DNA of 64,000 nucleotides. Origin: Tropicimonas sediminicola (lineage in GTDB: Bacteria; Pseudomonadota; Alphaproteobacteria; Rhodobacterales; Rhodobacteraceae). The stretch covers positions 310,001 to 374,000 of the forward strand of contig NZ_FZOY01000002.1 in assembly GCF_900188335.1 (NCBI RefSeq), written 5' to 3'. The notes below the pieces were generated by a model. That model was not told the origin of the DNA and did not search any database. It worked only from the letters and a program-made list of their open reading frames with translations. The translations under genes and the position numbers were made by a program. Below are positions 28,056 through 36,371 of the stretch, piece after piece (within the stretch, counting starts at the first letter, position 1; each line of letters begins with the position of its first letter).

Positions 28056-29443
28056 TTCCATTCTCCCAGGTCAAAGCTCAGCCGGAGTTCGCCCCCCGGG
28101 CCGCCTCCCCGCCCGGCATGAAACGCGCCCCCGAGGCTCTCGATACGGTCCCGGAGCCCCGACAGGCCGAGGCCGAGCGGCGTGTCCTCCGGGTCGAAAC
28201 CGGGGCCTGCGTCGTGCACGGAGAGGGTGAGCCGGTCTGCATCGCAGGCAAGGGACACCGCCATCCCGGCGGCTTCAGCATGGCGGCTGGCGTTGTTCAG
28301 GCCTTCCTGGACGAAGCGGAACAGGCAGAGCCGGGCGGCGAACGGCATGTCCACAGGGCCGTCGCAGGCCAGCTCCGTCTCGACCGGGTTGCCGGTGCGG
28401 GCGCGGTGTTCCTCGACCGCCAGGGCGACGATCCCGGCGGGAGTCCTGTCGGCGACATCCGGCAGCGACAGCCCGCGGGAAATCGTCCGGATCTCGGCCA
28501 AGGCCCCGGCGATGGCGCTGTCTATCCGCTCGATCTCGCCCTGCCGGTCCGCGACCGTTTTCGCCTCCTGCAGCGCATCGAGCCGGAGCGCGGCAAAGGC
28601 GAGTTGCTGCGCCGGCCCGTCATGCAGATCGGCGCCGATCTGGCGCAGCACCCTGTCGGCCCGCTCCGCCGAGCGACCGGCGGCGTCGCGCACCCGCCGG
28701 CGAAGCTCCTGATTGTGCGACGACAGCGCCTCCAGCTCCGCGTATTGGTTCAGAAGCCGCCTCTGCTGGCGGTCGATCACGCGGCTGCCGCGCAGGACGA
28801 TCAGGTAGAGGATGACGCCCAGCCCGCCAAAGGCGCCGACGACCACCAGCCAGGCATCCCGACGGGCTCGGGCGAGGTCCGCGGCAAGCTGCTCGTGCAC
28901 CTCGTAGAACTCGACGACCGCGATGATCTCGCCGGAGTAATACTCCCGGATCGGGCTGTAGATCTCCAGCAGCGGCAGGCCGAGCGCCTGCTCTCCGGCG
29001 TCCTCGGCATCCCCGAGCGCCTCGAAATCGGCGGCCACATGTCCCTGCCACGCGGACTGGAGACCGTCGGTCACGGGAAAGATCTCACCGACGATGGCCG
29101 GATCGGAGGCCTCGACGATCCGTCCGCCGCGTTTCCAGAACTTGTAGGAGATCACCCGCTCGCCGATCGGCGTGTTCTCGAAAATCTCCTCGAGCGCGCG
29201 CCGGGCGCCGGGCGACAGCCTGTCCTGCTCGGCGAATTGCTGGCCGATCGGCGCCAGCACGCTTTCCATGAACATGGCCGTGGAATTGGCGCTGTTGCGG
29301 ACGACATTCTCCTCGATCCTGGCGGCCACCACCGTCCCCACGAGGATCGCGGCCACCACGAGCACAGCGCTGCTGGCAAACGCGTATTGCGTCGCCAGAG
29401 ACGCGCCCTTCCACAGGAATTTCTCGGTCCGCCCTCGCTCCAT
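28052..29443 (-). CDS. NarX-type sensor histidine kinase
   Basis: A 463-residue kinase of the HisKA_3 class. One membrane helix lies near residues 18-40 (YAFASSAVLVVAAILVGTVV), then a periplasmic sensor domain of about 160 residues, a second helix (AWLVVVGAFGGLGVILYLIV), a coiled-coil segment, the phospho-acceptor region (IGADLHDGPAQQLAFAAL, with His in LHDGPAQ), and the ATPase domain ending with GLGLSGLRDRIESLGG. The periplasmic domain has no named fold that I recognise. It pairs with the overlapping response regulator. Confidence 0.92.
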   Translation of the reverse strand: MERGRTEKFLWKGASLATQYAFASSAVLVVAAILVGTVVAARIEENVVRNSANSTAMFMESVLAPIGQQFAEQDRLSPGARRALEEIFENTPIGERVISYKFWKRGGRIVEASDPAIVGEIFPVTDGLQSAWQGHVAADFEALGDAEDAGEQALGLPLLEIYSPIREYYSGEIIAVVEFYEVHEQLAADLARARRDAWLVVVGAFGGLGVILYLIVLRGSRVIDRQQRRLLNQYAELEALSSHNQELRRRVRDAAGRSAERADRVLRQIGADLHDGPAQQLAFAALRLDALQEAKTVADRQGEIERIDSAIAGALAEIRTISRGLSLPDVADRTPAGIVALAVEEHRARTGNPVETELACDGPVDMPFAARLCLFRFVQEGLNNASRHAEAAGMAVSLACDADRLTLSVHDAGPGFDPEDTPLGLGLSGLRDRIESLGGAFHAGRGGGPGGELRLSFDLGEWK

Positions 29444-29565
29444 CCCTTCCCTTATGCGCCGATACCGCAGGGGCGAACACGGGCTTTGGTCCGAAGCGGG
29501 GGCGATTTGCTGTCACAGGGCATCGGGGCTGCGGGGAAAACAGATGGCCTCGGCCCCGACGGCCG

Positions 29566-30474
29566 TTACAGGACGCCCGCCGTTCGAATGTCCTGCTGCG
29601 CGAAGTCGATCAGCGCGCGAAGCTTCCGCGGCAGCGTCCTCCCTTCGAGGTAGACCGCCGAGATCGGGCTTACCTCGCCCGCGTAATCCTCCAGCAAGGG
29701 GACAAGCCGTCCGTCTTCAATGGCCTCGTGCAGCGCGAATTTCGGCCCGTAGGCGATCCCCTGCCCGTTCACCGCGAGTTCGCAGGCGGCACGGGCAGAA
29801 TTGACCATGAAGCGGCCCGAGACCGGCACGGCGACCTCCCGCTCGCCATGGCGAAAGACCCATCGGGCCGGGGACCGGCGATTGGTGTCGAGGATGCAGA
29901 TGTGGTGCGCAAGATCGTCAGGGTGCGCGGGGCGCCCGTGTGTCTCGAGATAGGCCGGGCTCGCCGCCACGCAGCCCGCAACGGCACCGAGCTTGCGCGC
30001 CTTGACCGACAGCGTCTCGGAGGTGCCGATGCGAAAGGCCAGGTCGATCCCCTCGCTGGCAAGGTCCGAAAAGCGGTCGGTCAGCCGCAGGTCGATGGAA
30101 AGGTCGGGATGCAGCGCGGCGAAGCGGCCGAGCATGCCGTTCACGTAGGTCTCCCCGAGGATCACCGGGGCCGAGATGCGGATCGTGCCGGTGAAGCCGC
30201 GCGTGTCTTCCGTCACCTCGGCCAGCATGTCGTCCAGCTCGTCGATCAGGGCCGGCGCCCTGGCCATCAGGTCTTCGCCCGCCGCCGTCAGCCCGACCTT
30301 GCGCGTGGTCCGCTGGAAAAGCCGCACCCCGAGCTGGGCCTCCAGCGCACCCACGTATTTCGAGGTGAGGCGGTTGGAGATGCCCATCTGCTCCGCCGCC
30401 GCGGTGAAGGAGCCGGTCTGGGCAGTCGCGACAAAGGCCCTCAGGCCGTCAACGAGATCCAAGGACGCCCCCAA
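29566..30474 (-). CDS. LysR-family regulator next to doxX and dioxygenase
   Basis: A 302-residue LysR-type regulator. The N-terminal winged helix is LRAFVATAQTGSFTAAAEQM with LEAQLGVRLFQRTTRKV; the effector domain starts near FTGTIRISAPVILG. It is divergent from doxX, with two inverted repeats between, the standard arrangement for a LysR protein controlling its divergent neighbours. The inducer is unknown; a phenolic or quinone compound is plausible because of the neighbouring dioxygenase. Confidence 0.93.
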   Translation of the reverse strand: MGASLDLVDGLRAFVATAQTGSFTAAAEQMGISNRLTSKYVGALEAQLGVRLFQRTTRKVGLTAAGEDLMARAPALIDELDDMLAEVTEDTRGFTGTIRISAPVILGETYVNGMLGRFAALHPDLSIDLRLTDRFSDLASEGIDLAFRIGTSETLSVKARKLGAVAGCVAASPAYLETHGRPAHPDDLAHHICILDTNRRSPARWVFRHGEREVAVPVSGRFMVNSARAACELAVNGQGIAYGPKFALHEAIEDGRLVPLLEDYAGEVSPISAVYLEGRTLPRKLRALIDFAQQDIRTAGVL

Positions 30475-30485
30475 TTGAGAATGAA

Positions 30486-30499
30486 ATGACGATAGTCAT
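30486..30499. promoter_or_regulatory. Inverted repeat upstream of the LysR gene
   Basis: ATGAC and GTCAT flank GATA, 12 bases before the LysR-family ATG. Size and place suit an autoregulatory site of the LysR protein. Confidence 0.4.
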
Positions 30500-30539
30500 A
30501 CAACACCTTCGCCATTTTGTTGACCACGGGCAAGTCCTA

Positions 30540-30569
30540 CGTTCGGTGCAGATCGAAACACACCGAACG
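30540..30569. promoter_or_regulatory. Inverted repeat in the LysR-doxX divergent region
   Basis: CGTTCGGTG (30540-30548) and CACCGAACG (30561-30569) are perfect 9-base arms separated by 12 bases, 41 bases before the doxX ATG. This is a good candidate operator for the divergent LysR protein, controlling doxX and the dioxygenase gene. Confidence 0.55.
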
Positions 30570-30609
30570 CCAGCGTGCGGACGGATTACCGATACAAGGA
30601 CCTGACACA

Positions 30610-31032
30610 ATGATCGACCAGACCACCGCGCCCTACGCCGCCCTTGCCCTGCGCATCGCCACCGGCTCGGCCTTTCTCGCCCACGGGCTGCTCAAGCTCT
30701 TCGTCTTCACCATTCCCGGCACGGTCGGCTTCTTCGAGAGCCTCGGCCTGCCCGGCATCTTCGCCTACCTGACCATCATCGCCGAGATCGGCGGCGGCGT
30801 TGCGCTGATCCTCGGCGTGGCGACGCGGCTCGTCTCGCTGGCGGTCCTGCCGATCCTGCTCGGCGCCGTCTGGGTGCATTCGGGCGCCGGGTGGCTGTTC
30901 TCCAACGAGGGCGGCGGCTGGGAATTCCCGCTGTTCTGGGCCGTCGCCCAGGCCTCTCTCGCGCTGCTCGGCAGCGGCGCCTACGCCCTCAAGCTGCCCG
31001 CCGTCGAAAAGGCCCTCGGCCAGTTCGCCTGA
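30610..31032 (+). CDS. DoxX family membrane protein
   Basis: A 140-residue protein with four hydrophobic helices (ALRIATGSAFLAHGLLKL; IFAYLTIIAEIGGGVALILG; RLVSLAVLPILLGAVWVH; FPLFWAVAQASLALLG), the DoxX fold. DoxX proteins are small inner-membrane proteins linked to quinone, thiol or oxidative stress functions. I start at MIDQTTAPY (30610). It precedes the LigB-type dioxygenase by 49 bases, and the LysR-DoxX-dioxygenase trio is a combination I know from other proteobacteria. Confidence 0.92.
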   Translation: MIDQTTAPYAALALRIATGSAFLAHGLLKLFVFTIPGTVGFFESLGLPGIFAYLTIIAEIGGGVALILGVATRLVSLAVLPILLGAVWVHSGAGWLFSNEGGGWEFPLFWAVAQASLALLGSGAYALKLPAVEKALGQFA

Positions 31033-31081
31033 TCCAACGGCGCCGCCCATCGGGCGGCGCCCCCTGCCACAGGTATCTCCC

Positions 31082-31903
31082 ATGAGCGTTGTCCAATCCC
31101 TGCAATCCCTCCGCGACCGGCTCCATGCCTCGGACCGGTTGCCCGTGGTCTTCCTCGGCCATGGCAACCCGATGAACGCCATCGAGGATACCGCCTACAG
31201 CCGCAGCTGGTCCGACCTGGGCCGCACCCTGCCGCGCCCGCAAGCGATCCTGGTCGTCTCGGCGCACTGGATGACCAAGGGCACCACCCTCGTCGATGTC
31301 TCGGCCATGCCGCGCATCATCCACGATTTCTACGGCTTCCCGCAGGAGCTCTACGCGCAGCAATACCCGGCGCCGGGCAACCCGGAGCTCGCCCGCGATG
31401 TCGTCGCCCTGCTGTCGAGCCATCACGCGCAGGAGGATGACAGCTGGGGTCTGGACCACGGCGCCTGGACGGTGCTGAAGTTCCTCTACCCCGGGGCCGA
31501 CGTGCCGGTCTTCCAGCTTTCGATCGACATGTCGCAGGACCTCGACTGGCATCTCCAGATCGGGCGGACGCTGTCGGAGCTGCGCGACCGGGGCGTGCTG
31601 ATCCTCGGCTCGGGCAACATCGTGCACAACCTGCGCGCGCTCAGCCAGACCGGCACGACGCCGGACTTCGCCCTGGAGTTCGACAGCCTGTTTGCCGAGC
31701 GCCTGACCGAGCGCAATCTGGGCGCGCTGGCGGATCGCAAGGGGCTGGGATCGCTGCTTCACCAGGCGCACCCGTCGGTCGATCACTACCTGCCCGCGCT
31801 GACCATCGCCGGCGCTTCGGACGAACGCGACGAACTGACCTTCATGAACGACAGCTTCGACCTCGGCTCCGTCTCCATGCGCTCCTTCGTCTTCCATAGC
31901 TGA
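31082..31903 (+). CDS. ygiD: 4,5-DOPA-extradiol-dioxygenase-like (YgiD/LigB class)
   Basis: A 273-residue class III extradiol dioxygenase. The metal histidines are visible in VVFLGHGNPMNAI, VVSAHWMTKG and a later GSGNIVHNLRAL; the catalytic acid-base His is in LDHGAWTVLKFLYPGADVPV. Family members cleave catechol-type rings such as DOPA with non-haem iron or zinc; the native substrate is unknown. It is in one unit with doxX under the LysR protein. Confidence 0.9.
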   Translation: MSVVQSLQSLRDRLHASDRLPVVFLGHGNPMNAIEDTAYSRSWSDLGRTLPRPQAILVVSAHWMTKGTTLVDVSAMPRIIHDFYGFPQELYAQQYPAPGNPELARDVVALLSSHHAQEDDSWGLDHGAWTVLKFLYPGADVPVFQLSIDMSQDLDWHLQIGRTLSELRDRGVLILGSGNIVHNLRALSQTGTTPDFALEFDSLFAERLTERNLGALADRKGLGSLLHQAHPSVDHYLPALTIAGASDERDELTFMNDSFDLGSVSMRSFVFHS

Positions 31904-32028
31904 GCCAGGACGCGCATCACCTGCCATGTTCCCAGCCGGAACAGATCAAGCCGCAGCGCCGGCGCTATCTGCCGCGCGCTGCCGGTTCCGGCAGTTCCCC
32001 CTCCGGATGAAGCGGACAGGATGAAACA

Positions 32029-32053
32029 GAAGGCCGCGCATCGCGCGGCCTTC
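32029..32053. terminator. Bidirectional hairpin between convergent genes
   Basis: GAAGGCCGCGC (32029-32039) and GCGCGGCCTTC (32043-32053) form a perfect 11-bp stem with loop ATC, followed by GTTGGTTT on the plus strand and preceded by a purine run that reads as TCTGTTTC on the minus strand. It can end transcription from both the dioxygenase gene and the opposing TadG-like gene. Confidence 0.75.
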
Positions 32054-32088
32054 GTTGGTTTCGGATGTCGCAGGGCGACCGGGACCTG

Positions 32089-33552
32089 TCAGATCGCCGA
32101 GGCCACGTTGGTCATCTGCGGCGGCATGACGAGCCGCAGGACCTTGGCCGTCGGGGTCAGGAAGGCGTCCGGCGTGCCGCAGGTCCTGAAGGTGTGCTGG
32201 GCGGAGAATTTCACCCGCTGCGACGAATAGATCGACAGGCCCTTGGACACGATCCCCGAGGAGGTTGCGGAGGCGACATCGACATCGTCGTCCACGACCA
32301 GGGTGAGATTGGAGATCGTGAATTCCGCCGGCACGCTGACCTTGGACTTCGACATCAGGATGGTGCGTTCATCCTCGTTGCAGGCCTTGCTCGGATCCGC
32401 GACGGTGACGGACGAGCCCGCGGTCACGGTGGCGTTCGAGCTTTCGCGCGTCGTCACGATCACCGAGCCAACCGCCCGCGCGCCATCGGCGAAGTTGATG
32501 TTGCAATTGGTCATCAACGCGGCATCGTTCATCTGTGCGGTGGTGGCACTGAAATTCAGCCAGGTTTTCGTGCCCGATCCACCGGAGGTGCAGGTCACAT
32601 GGTAGATCAGGCCGGAGGGAAGCTTTTGCACGGAGTTGAACTGCGCCTGGCTCATCGGAACGACGGTTCCGAGCGGCACGGCCGCTGTCAGGATGTTCTT
32701 GTCGATCAGTTCGGTCTGGTCGCCAACAATGAGGCCGTCGAAGAACTCCGTCACGATCTCGGCCTGCCCGACCAACCCGGAATAGACAAAGGCGTCGTAG
32801 GTGTCCTGGATCCAGGCGGCGATGTCCGGAATGTGCATGTAGCTTTCGATCGCGACGATCCCCGGATTCTGGGAGTCATCGCACTTGTCCTCGCACAGCG
32901 CGAGCTTGGGCATCGAGACATAGGCGCCGGGCTGGAAGGTGTTCTGCTGCGGCAGCCAGACCTTGTCGTTGGAATGCACGCAGAAGCCCGCGCCGATATC
33001 GGTCTGGCTCGTCAGGGTCACGGTGCTCTGCGCGTAGATCCCGTCGGACGAGGTGCACTTGCCGTTGATATCGAAGACGGCGGCGCTGAAGACCGTGGTC
33101 TCGAAAGACGGGACGTTGGCGAACTTCAGCAGGAAGGTGCGGATGTCGTTGCCGCGCGACCGCGTCCTCTGGAGCCTGACGATCACGGTGTTCGGGTCGT
33201 TCGCGTTGTCGAACTCGTTCTTCGTGGTGTCGTAATGGACAAGGGCCACGTCCACCGAGCCGTCGATGACCTGCCCGAAGATCGTGCGCGGCAGGTTCTC
33301 CTCGACGATCGACACCACCTCCGCCTTCAGCTGCGCCTCGGGCATGTCATTGGCGATCCCGACCGCGCCGGCATGGGCGCCGATGTCCGCGGCGGCCGAG
33401 AGCCTCGTCTTGTTCCACCAGCCCTGGGTGCTGTCCAGCATGATCCCCAGAAGGCCCAGAACGACGATCAGCATGTAGAGCGAAAAGGCGGTTCCGGCGC
33501 CCGACTCGCCGCCTGCGAAGCGCCTGACTGTGCTCTGGACCTGTTTCATCAC
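32089..33552 (-). CDS. TadG-like pilus assembly protein without a vWA motif
   Basis: A 487-residue protein with the TadG N-terminal motif: short basic start, then GAGTAFSLYMLIVVLGLLGI (about 18-37) and LDSTQGWWNKTRLSAAADIG. The large periplasmic part has at least eight cysteines (for example ALCEDKCDDSQ) and no DxSxS metal motif, unlike the two TadG-like proteins at 13.9-17.4 kb. An alternative start is the second Met. It overlaps the TadE-like gene upstream by four bases, so the two proteins are probably made in equal amounts. Confidence 0.82.
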   Translation of the reverse strand: MMKQVQSTVRRFAGGESGAGTAFSLYMLIVVLGLLGIMLDSTQGWWNKTRLSAAADIGAHAGAVGIANDMPEAQLKAEVVSIVEENLPRTIFGQVIDGSVDVALVHYDTTKNEFDNANDPNTVIVRLQRTRSRGNDIRTFLLKFANVPSFETTVFSAAVFDINGKCTSSDGIYAQSTVTLTSQTDIGAGFCVHSNDKVWLPQQNTFQPGAYVSMPKLALCEDKCDDSQNPGIVAIESYMHIPDIAAWIQDTYDAFVYSGLVGQAEIVTEFFDGLIVGDQTELIDKNILTAAVPLGTVVPMSQAQFNSVQKLPSGLIYHVTCTSGGSGTKTWLNFSATTAQMNDAALMTNCNINFADGARAVGSVIVTTRESSNATVTAGSSVTVADPSKACNEDERTILMSKSKVSVPAEFTISNLTLVVDDDVDVASATSSGIVSKGLSIYSSQRVKFSAQHTFRTCGTPDAFLTPTAKVLRLVMPPQMTNVASAI

Positions 33553-33944
33553 GAGGCCTCGTAGGTGGGCTCGAGCGCGTGGGTGACACGCACTTCAAGC
33601 TGCTCGCCGTAGATCCAGCGGAGCACGCCGAACGGGGCGAGCCCTTCCAGCGGCATCGCCATGTCGACAGTCACCCTTGCGGAGGCCATCGACACGTCGA
33701 CCGTGGGAACGAGGGTTCCGACGCTGCCGGCGCTGGCGGCATAGGTCTCGGCGGTCAACTCGTCCATGCCGTGGCGGGCAATGACGCGGGCAGTCTCCCG
33801 AGAGACCTGCCACATCTGGCTTTGTCGCATGAACACGAGCGATGCGTCCGCTGCGAACAACAGAAGAAAAGCGAAGAACGGCAACCACATAACAAACTCA
33901 ATAGTTACCGAACCACGCTCGCTCTTGAGAAACCTGCGAGTCAT
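33549..33944 (-). CDS. TadE family pseudopilin-like protein
   Basis: A 131-residue protein starting MTRRFLKSERGSVTIEFVMW, the canonical TadE prepilin-like motif (Glu at position 5 of the hydrophobic segment) followed by LPFFAFLLLFAADASLVF. The remainder (ARVIARHGMDELTAE and a beta-rich tail) is periplasmic. It heads the two-gene tadE-tadG-like unit. No prepilin peptidase or Tad motor genes are near. Confidence 0.85.
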   Translation of the reverse strand: MTRRFLKSERGSVTIEFVMWLPFFAFLLLFAADASLVFMRQSQMWQVSRETARVIARHGMDELTAETYAASAGSVGTLVPTVDVSMASARVTVDMAMPLEGLAPFGVLRWIYGEQLEVRVTHALEPTYEAS

Positions 33945-34474
33945 TTGATAACACTTTCAGTCTGCATATCAGAATTTCATTATTCATTCGGTCCGTGTCC
34001 CGGATTGGGCCGAATTGCGGCACAAATTGGCACGAACGCTGCTTTTGGGTCCCCGGACGCGTGGCGACTGCCGTAGCGCCCGAGACCTCAACGGGCGCGG
34101 CATTCGAGCCATTCGGGAGCCTTTTTTCATTCATTCGCAAACATGTCCGAGGCAGGGGCTCACGGCCGATGATGAGGTTGTCCGGATCACCGGTGCGAGA
34201 TCCCAGCGGATGCCATGCGGGAGCGTCGATCACCTGCCGCCACCGTGCCGCAAAGGGTGAGCTGTCGCGCTGCATGCAGGGGTCCGGAGGTGTCTTGAAG
34301 TCGGTCATCATTCCGGGGGGCGATTCTCACTGCCTTTACCAAGGAGAGCAGCGGCGGTCGCCAAGGCTCGCGGAACCGGGCACGGGCGTCGGAGCGGCTT
34401 GACGCTGAAGCGAAAAGCGATCACTCGCCCGGGCGCGGACGGAACGAGTCCGTTCGGACATCACGCGACCCACC
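33945..34474. other. Intergenic stretch of 530 bases, no convincing gene
   Basis: A minus-strand frame reaching from 34311 into the TadE-like gene has fair codon use near its start (MTDFKTPPDPCMQRD) but no ribosome-binding site and no family match; it might be a decayed gene remnant. The first 60 bases are AT-rich and are the likely promoter of the tadE-tadG-like pair. A T6 run at about 34118-34123 has no good stem before it. Confidence 0.45.
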
Positions 34475-35440
34475 ATGAATCCAGTTATCCTGTCGTCGGG
34501 GGATCTGCTTGCAGACCGCCGGGCCCATTTTGCCGAGACCCGTCGTGTCGAGAGCCCGCAGGCGGCATGCGACCTCTATCTCCAGGCGCTCGACCTTGCC
34601 CCCGATTGGGCTGCGGGCTGGTTCCGGCTCGGAGAAATCCGTGCCGAGGCGGGCCTCGACGGGGCAGCGGACGCCTTTGAACGTGCTATCGAGGCCGATC
34701 CCGAAGACAGGCTTGGCGCCGGGCTGCGCCGCGACCTGCTGCGCAAGCGGACGCTGAGCGCCGACATGCCGACGGCCTTCGTCGAGACCATGTTCGACCA
34801 GTATGCCCCGGAGTTCGATGCCGCGCTCCTTGGCCGGCTGGACTACCGCGCGCCCGGCCTGCTTGCGGAGCGGCTGCGCCCGCCCTTCGGGCGCGTGCTG
34901 GATCTCGGTTGCGGCACCGGGCTGATGGGCCGGGAGTTGCGCGACGGCGCTCTCTGGCTCGAAGGGTGGGACATCTCGGTCGAGATGCTGCGCGAAGCGG
35001 CGGCCAAGGGGCATTACGACGCGCTGGACCGGCGCGACCTGTCGGGACTCGAACCGACGGGCGCAAGCTGGGACACGATCACGGCGGCGGATGTCTTCGC
35101 CTATCTGGGGTCGCTGGAACAGATCGTCGCCTGGGTCGCGCAGGCGCTTCGACCCGGCGGACAATTCGCCTTCACGGTGGAACTGCACGAGGGTCTGGAA
35201 GCCTGGGTGCTGCGCCCAAGCCGCCGCTATGCCCATTCGGAGCGCTACCTGCAGCAATTGCTCTCCAAGGCCGGATTCTCGTGCAGCATCTCGCGCGAGG
35301 TTCTTCGCCAGGATCGCGGCCGGCCGATAGAGGGGCTGGTGATCCATGCGGTTCTTTGCAGCGCCGCCCATCACGGATCAGAGGCCGTGGGACAGCAGAT
35401 CCCGGATGCTGCGATCCGCGTGGCGCTTTCCGGATCGTGA
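34475..35440 (+). CDS. TPR-containing class I SAM methyltransferase
   Basis: A 321-residue protein. The first 90 residues are tetratricopeptide-like (ACDLYLQALDLAPDWAAGWF, AFERAIEADPEDRLGAGLRR). A Rossmann methyltransferase follows, with the SAM motif VLDLGCGTGLMGREL and ALRPGGQFAFTVE. The order TPR then methyltransferase, with MFDQYAPEFDAALLGRLDYR between, is a known bacterial arrangement (annotated as contractility or PilF-like TPR methyltransferases). Substrate unknown. It appears monocistronic. Confidence 0.9.
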   Translation: MNPVILSSGDLLADRRAHFAETRRVESPQAACDLYLQALDLAPDWAAGWFRLGEIRAEAGLDGAADAFERAIEADPEDRLGAGLRRDLLRKRTLSADMPTAFVETMFDQYAPEFDAALLGRLDYRAPGLLAERLRPPFGRVLDLGCGTGLMGRELRDGALWLEGWDISVEMLREAAAKGHYDALDRRDLSGLEPTGASWDTITAADVFAYLGSLEQIVAWVAQALRPGGQFAFTVELHEGLEAWVLRPSRRYAHSERYLQQLLSKAGFSCSISREVLRQDRGRPIEGLVIHAVLCSAAHHGSEAVGQQIPDAAIRVALSGS

Positions 35441-35625
35441 GCCGGACACGCGGTCACGCCCCGGGATCGTTCGTGGTGTAGGTTCGTCGAATTGAGGTCG
35501 GCGCTCGAGGCAGCAACCGTCTCGAGCGCTGCAACGGCGAAGGCGCGGCGAGCCAATCCTGCGCCCCAAAGCGGCAAGACCGGCCGGTTTGTGATAGGAT
35601 GCCCCCGACAGAGGAGGCGCATTCG

Positions 35626-36159
35626 ATGTTCAACACCGATCATTTCATTGCCGATTGTCTCGCCGCCGTGCACCACGATCCGACCCACAAGAGCGTCGAG
35701 GAAGTGGTGCGCCGCGCGATGTCCGATCCCGACGACGTTCTGGCCGCCCTCGGGGAACCCACGGAGCCGGGGATCACGCCGCTCTACCAGTCCGACAAGC
35801 TGACGATCGTGAACCTTGCCTGGAAGCCCTCCACGACGATCCCGCCGCACAACCACGAGATGTGGGCGGTGATCGGGATCTATGGCGGGCGGGAAGACAA
35901 CATCTTCTGGCGGCGCGTGAAGGACCACCCCGAGGGACTCATCGAGGCGGCGGGCGCCCGGGCGCTGACCACCGGCGATGTCTGCCCTATGGGGCCGGAC
36001 ATCATCCATTCCGTAACCAACCCGATCCCCCGGCTGACCGCAGCGCTCCATGTCTACGGCGGCGATTTCTTCGAGGCCGAGCGCAGCGAATGGGAGCCCG
36101 AGGGGCTGACCGAGCAATTGCTGAACATCGAGGAAGTCCGGCGCCGCTTCTCCAACTGA
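35626..36159 (+). CDS. Cysteine-dioxygenase-like cupin protein
   Basis: A 177-residue protein of the double-stranded beta-helix class related to cysteine dioxygenase. Metal ligands are visible in PPHNHEMWAVIGIYGG (two His) and GPDIIHSVTN (third His). Such enzymes oxidise small thiols with non-haem iron, but the substrate of this branch is unknown. A strong GAGGAGG site at 35611-35617 decides for ATG 35626 rather than the upstream one. It is followed by a 212-base gap before the flavin monooxygenase gene. Confidence 0.85.
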   Translation: MFNTDHFIADCLAAVHHDPTHKSVEEVVRRAMSDPDDVLAALGEPTEPGITPLYQSDKLTIVNLAWKPSTTIPPHNHEMWAVIGIYGGREDNIFWRRVKDHPEGLIEAAGARALTTGDVCPMGPDIIHSVTNPIPRLTAALHVYGGDFFEAERSEWEPEGLTEQLLNIEEVRRRFSN

Positions 36160-36258
36160 AGGGCCTTGGGTCACGGGCAGCGCATTCCGACACCCGAACA
36201 GAGGCGGCGCGGGCAGATTTAGTCGCCTTCGTCCGAAGAGCCTTATGACGGCCATGGG

Positions 36259-36277
36259 GATTAAGCAAAACCTAATC
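36259..36277. promoter_or_regulatory. LysR-type site candidate upstream of the monooxygenase operon
   Basis: GATTA (36259-36263) and TAATC (36273-36277) are separated by nine bases and contain a T-N11-A core. The site is 94 bases before the monooxygenase ATG. The LysR protein encoded at 39958-40893 in the same cluster is the obvious candidate binder. Confidence 0.45.
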
Positions 36278-36371
36278 AAGGATGACGAAAAGAGTTCTTT
36301 CCTCCAAACTCCCAACCCGTGAAATCAGCCGGGAAAAGCGCAGCGGCCAGGGCGCCGCGAGAGGACAGGAC

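Noticed and set aside
29523-29559. Stem TCGGGGC/GCCCCGA after the LysR gene
   Set aside because: The loop is 23 bases long and no T run follows on the minus strand, so a terminator call is not justified.
33898-34311. 137-codon minus-strand frame upstream of the TadE-like gene
   Set aside because: It overlaps the start of the TadE-like gene, lacks a ribosome-binding site and shows no family. A decayed gene remnant is possible, but a live gene is not supported.
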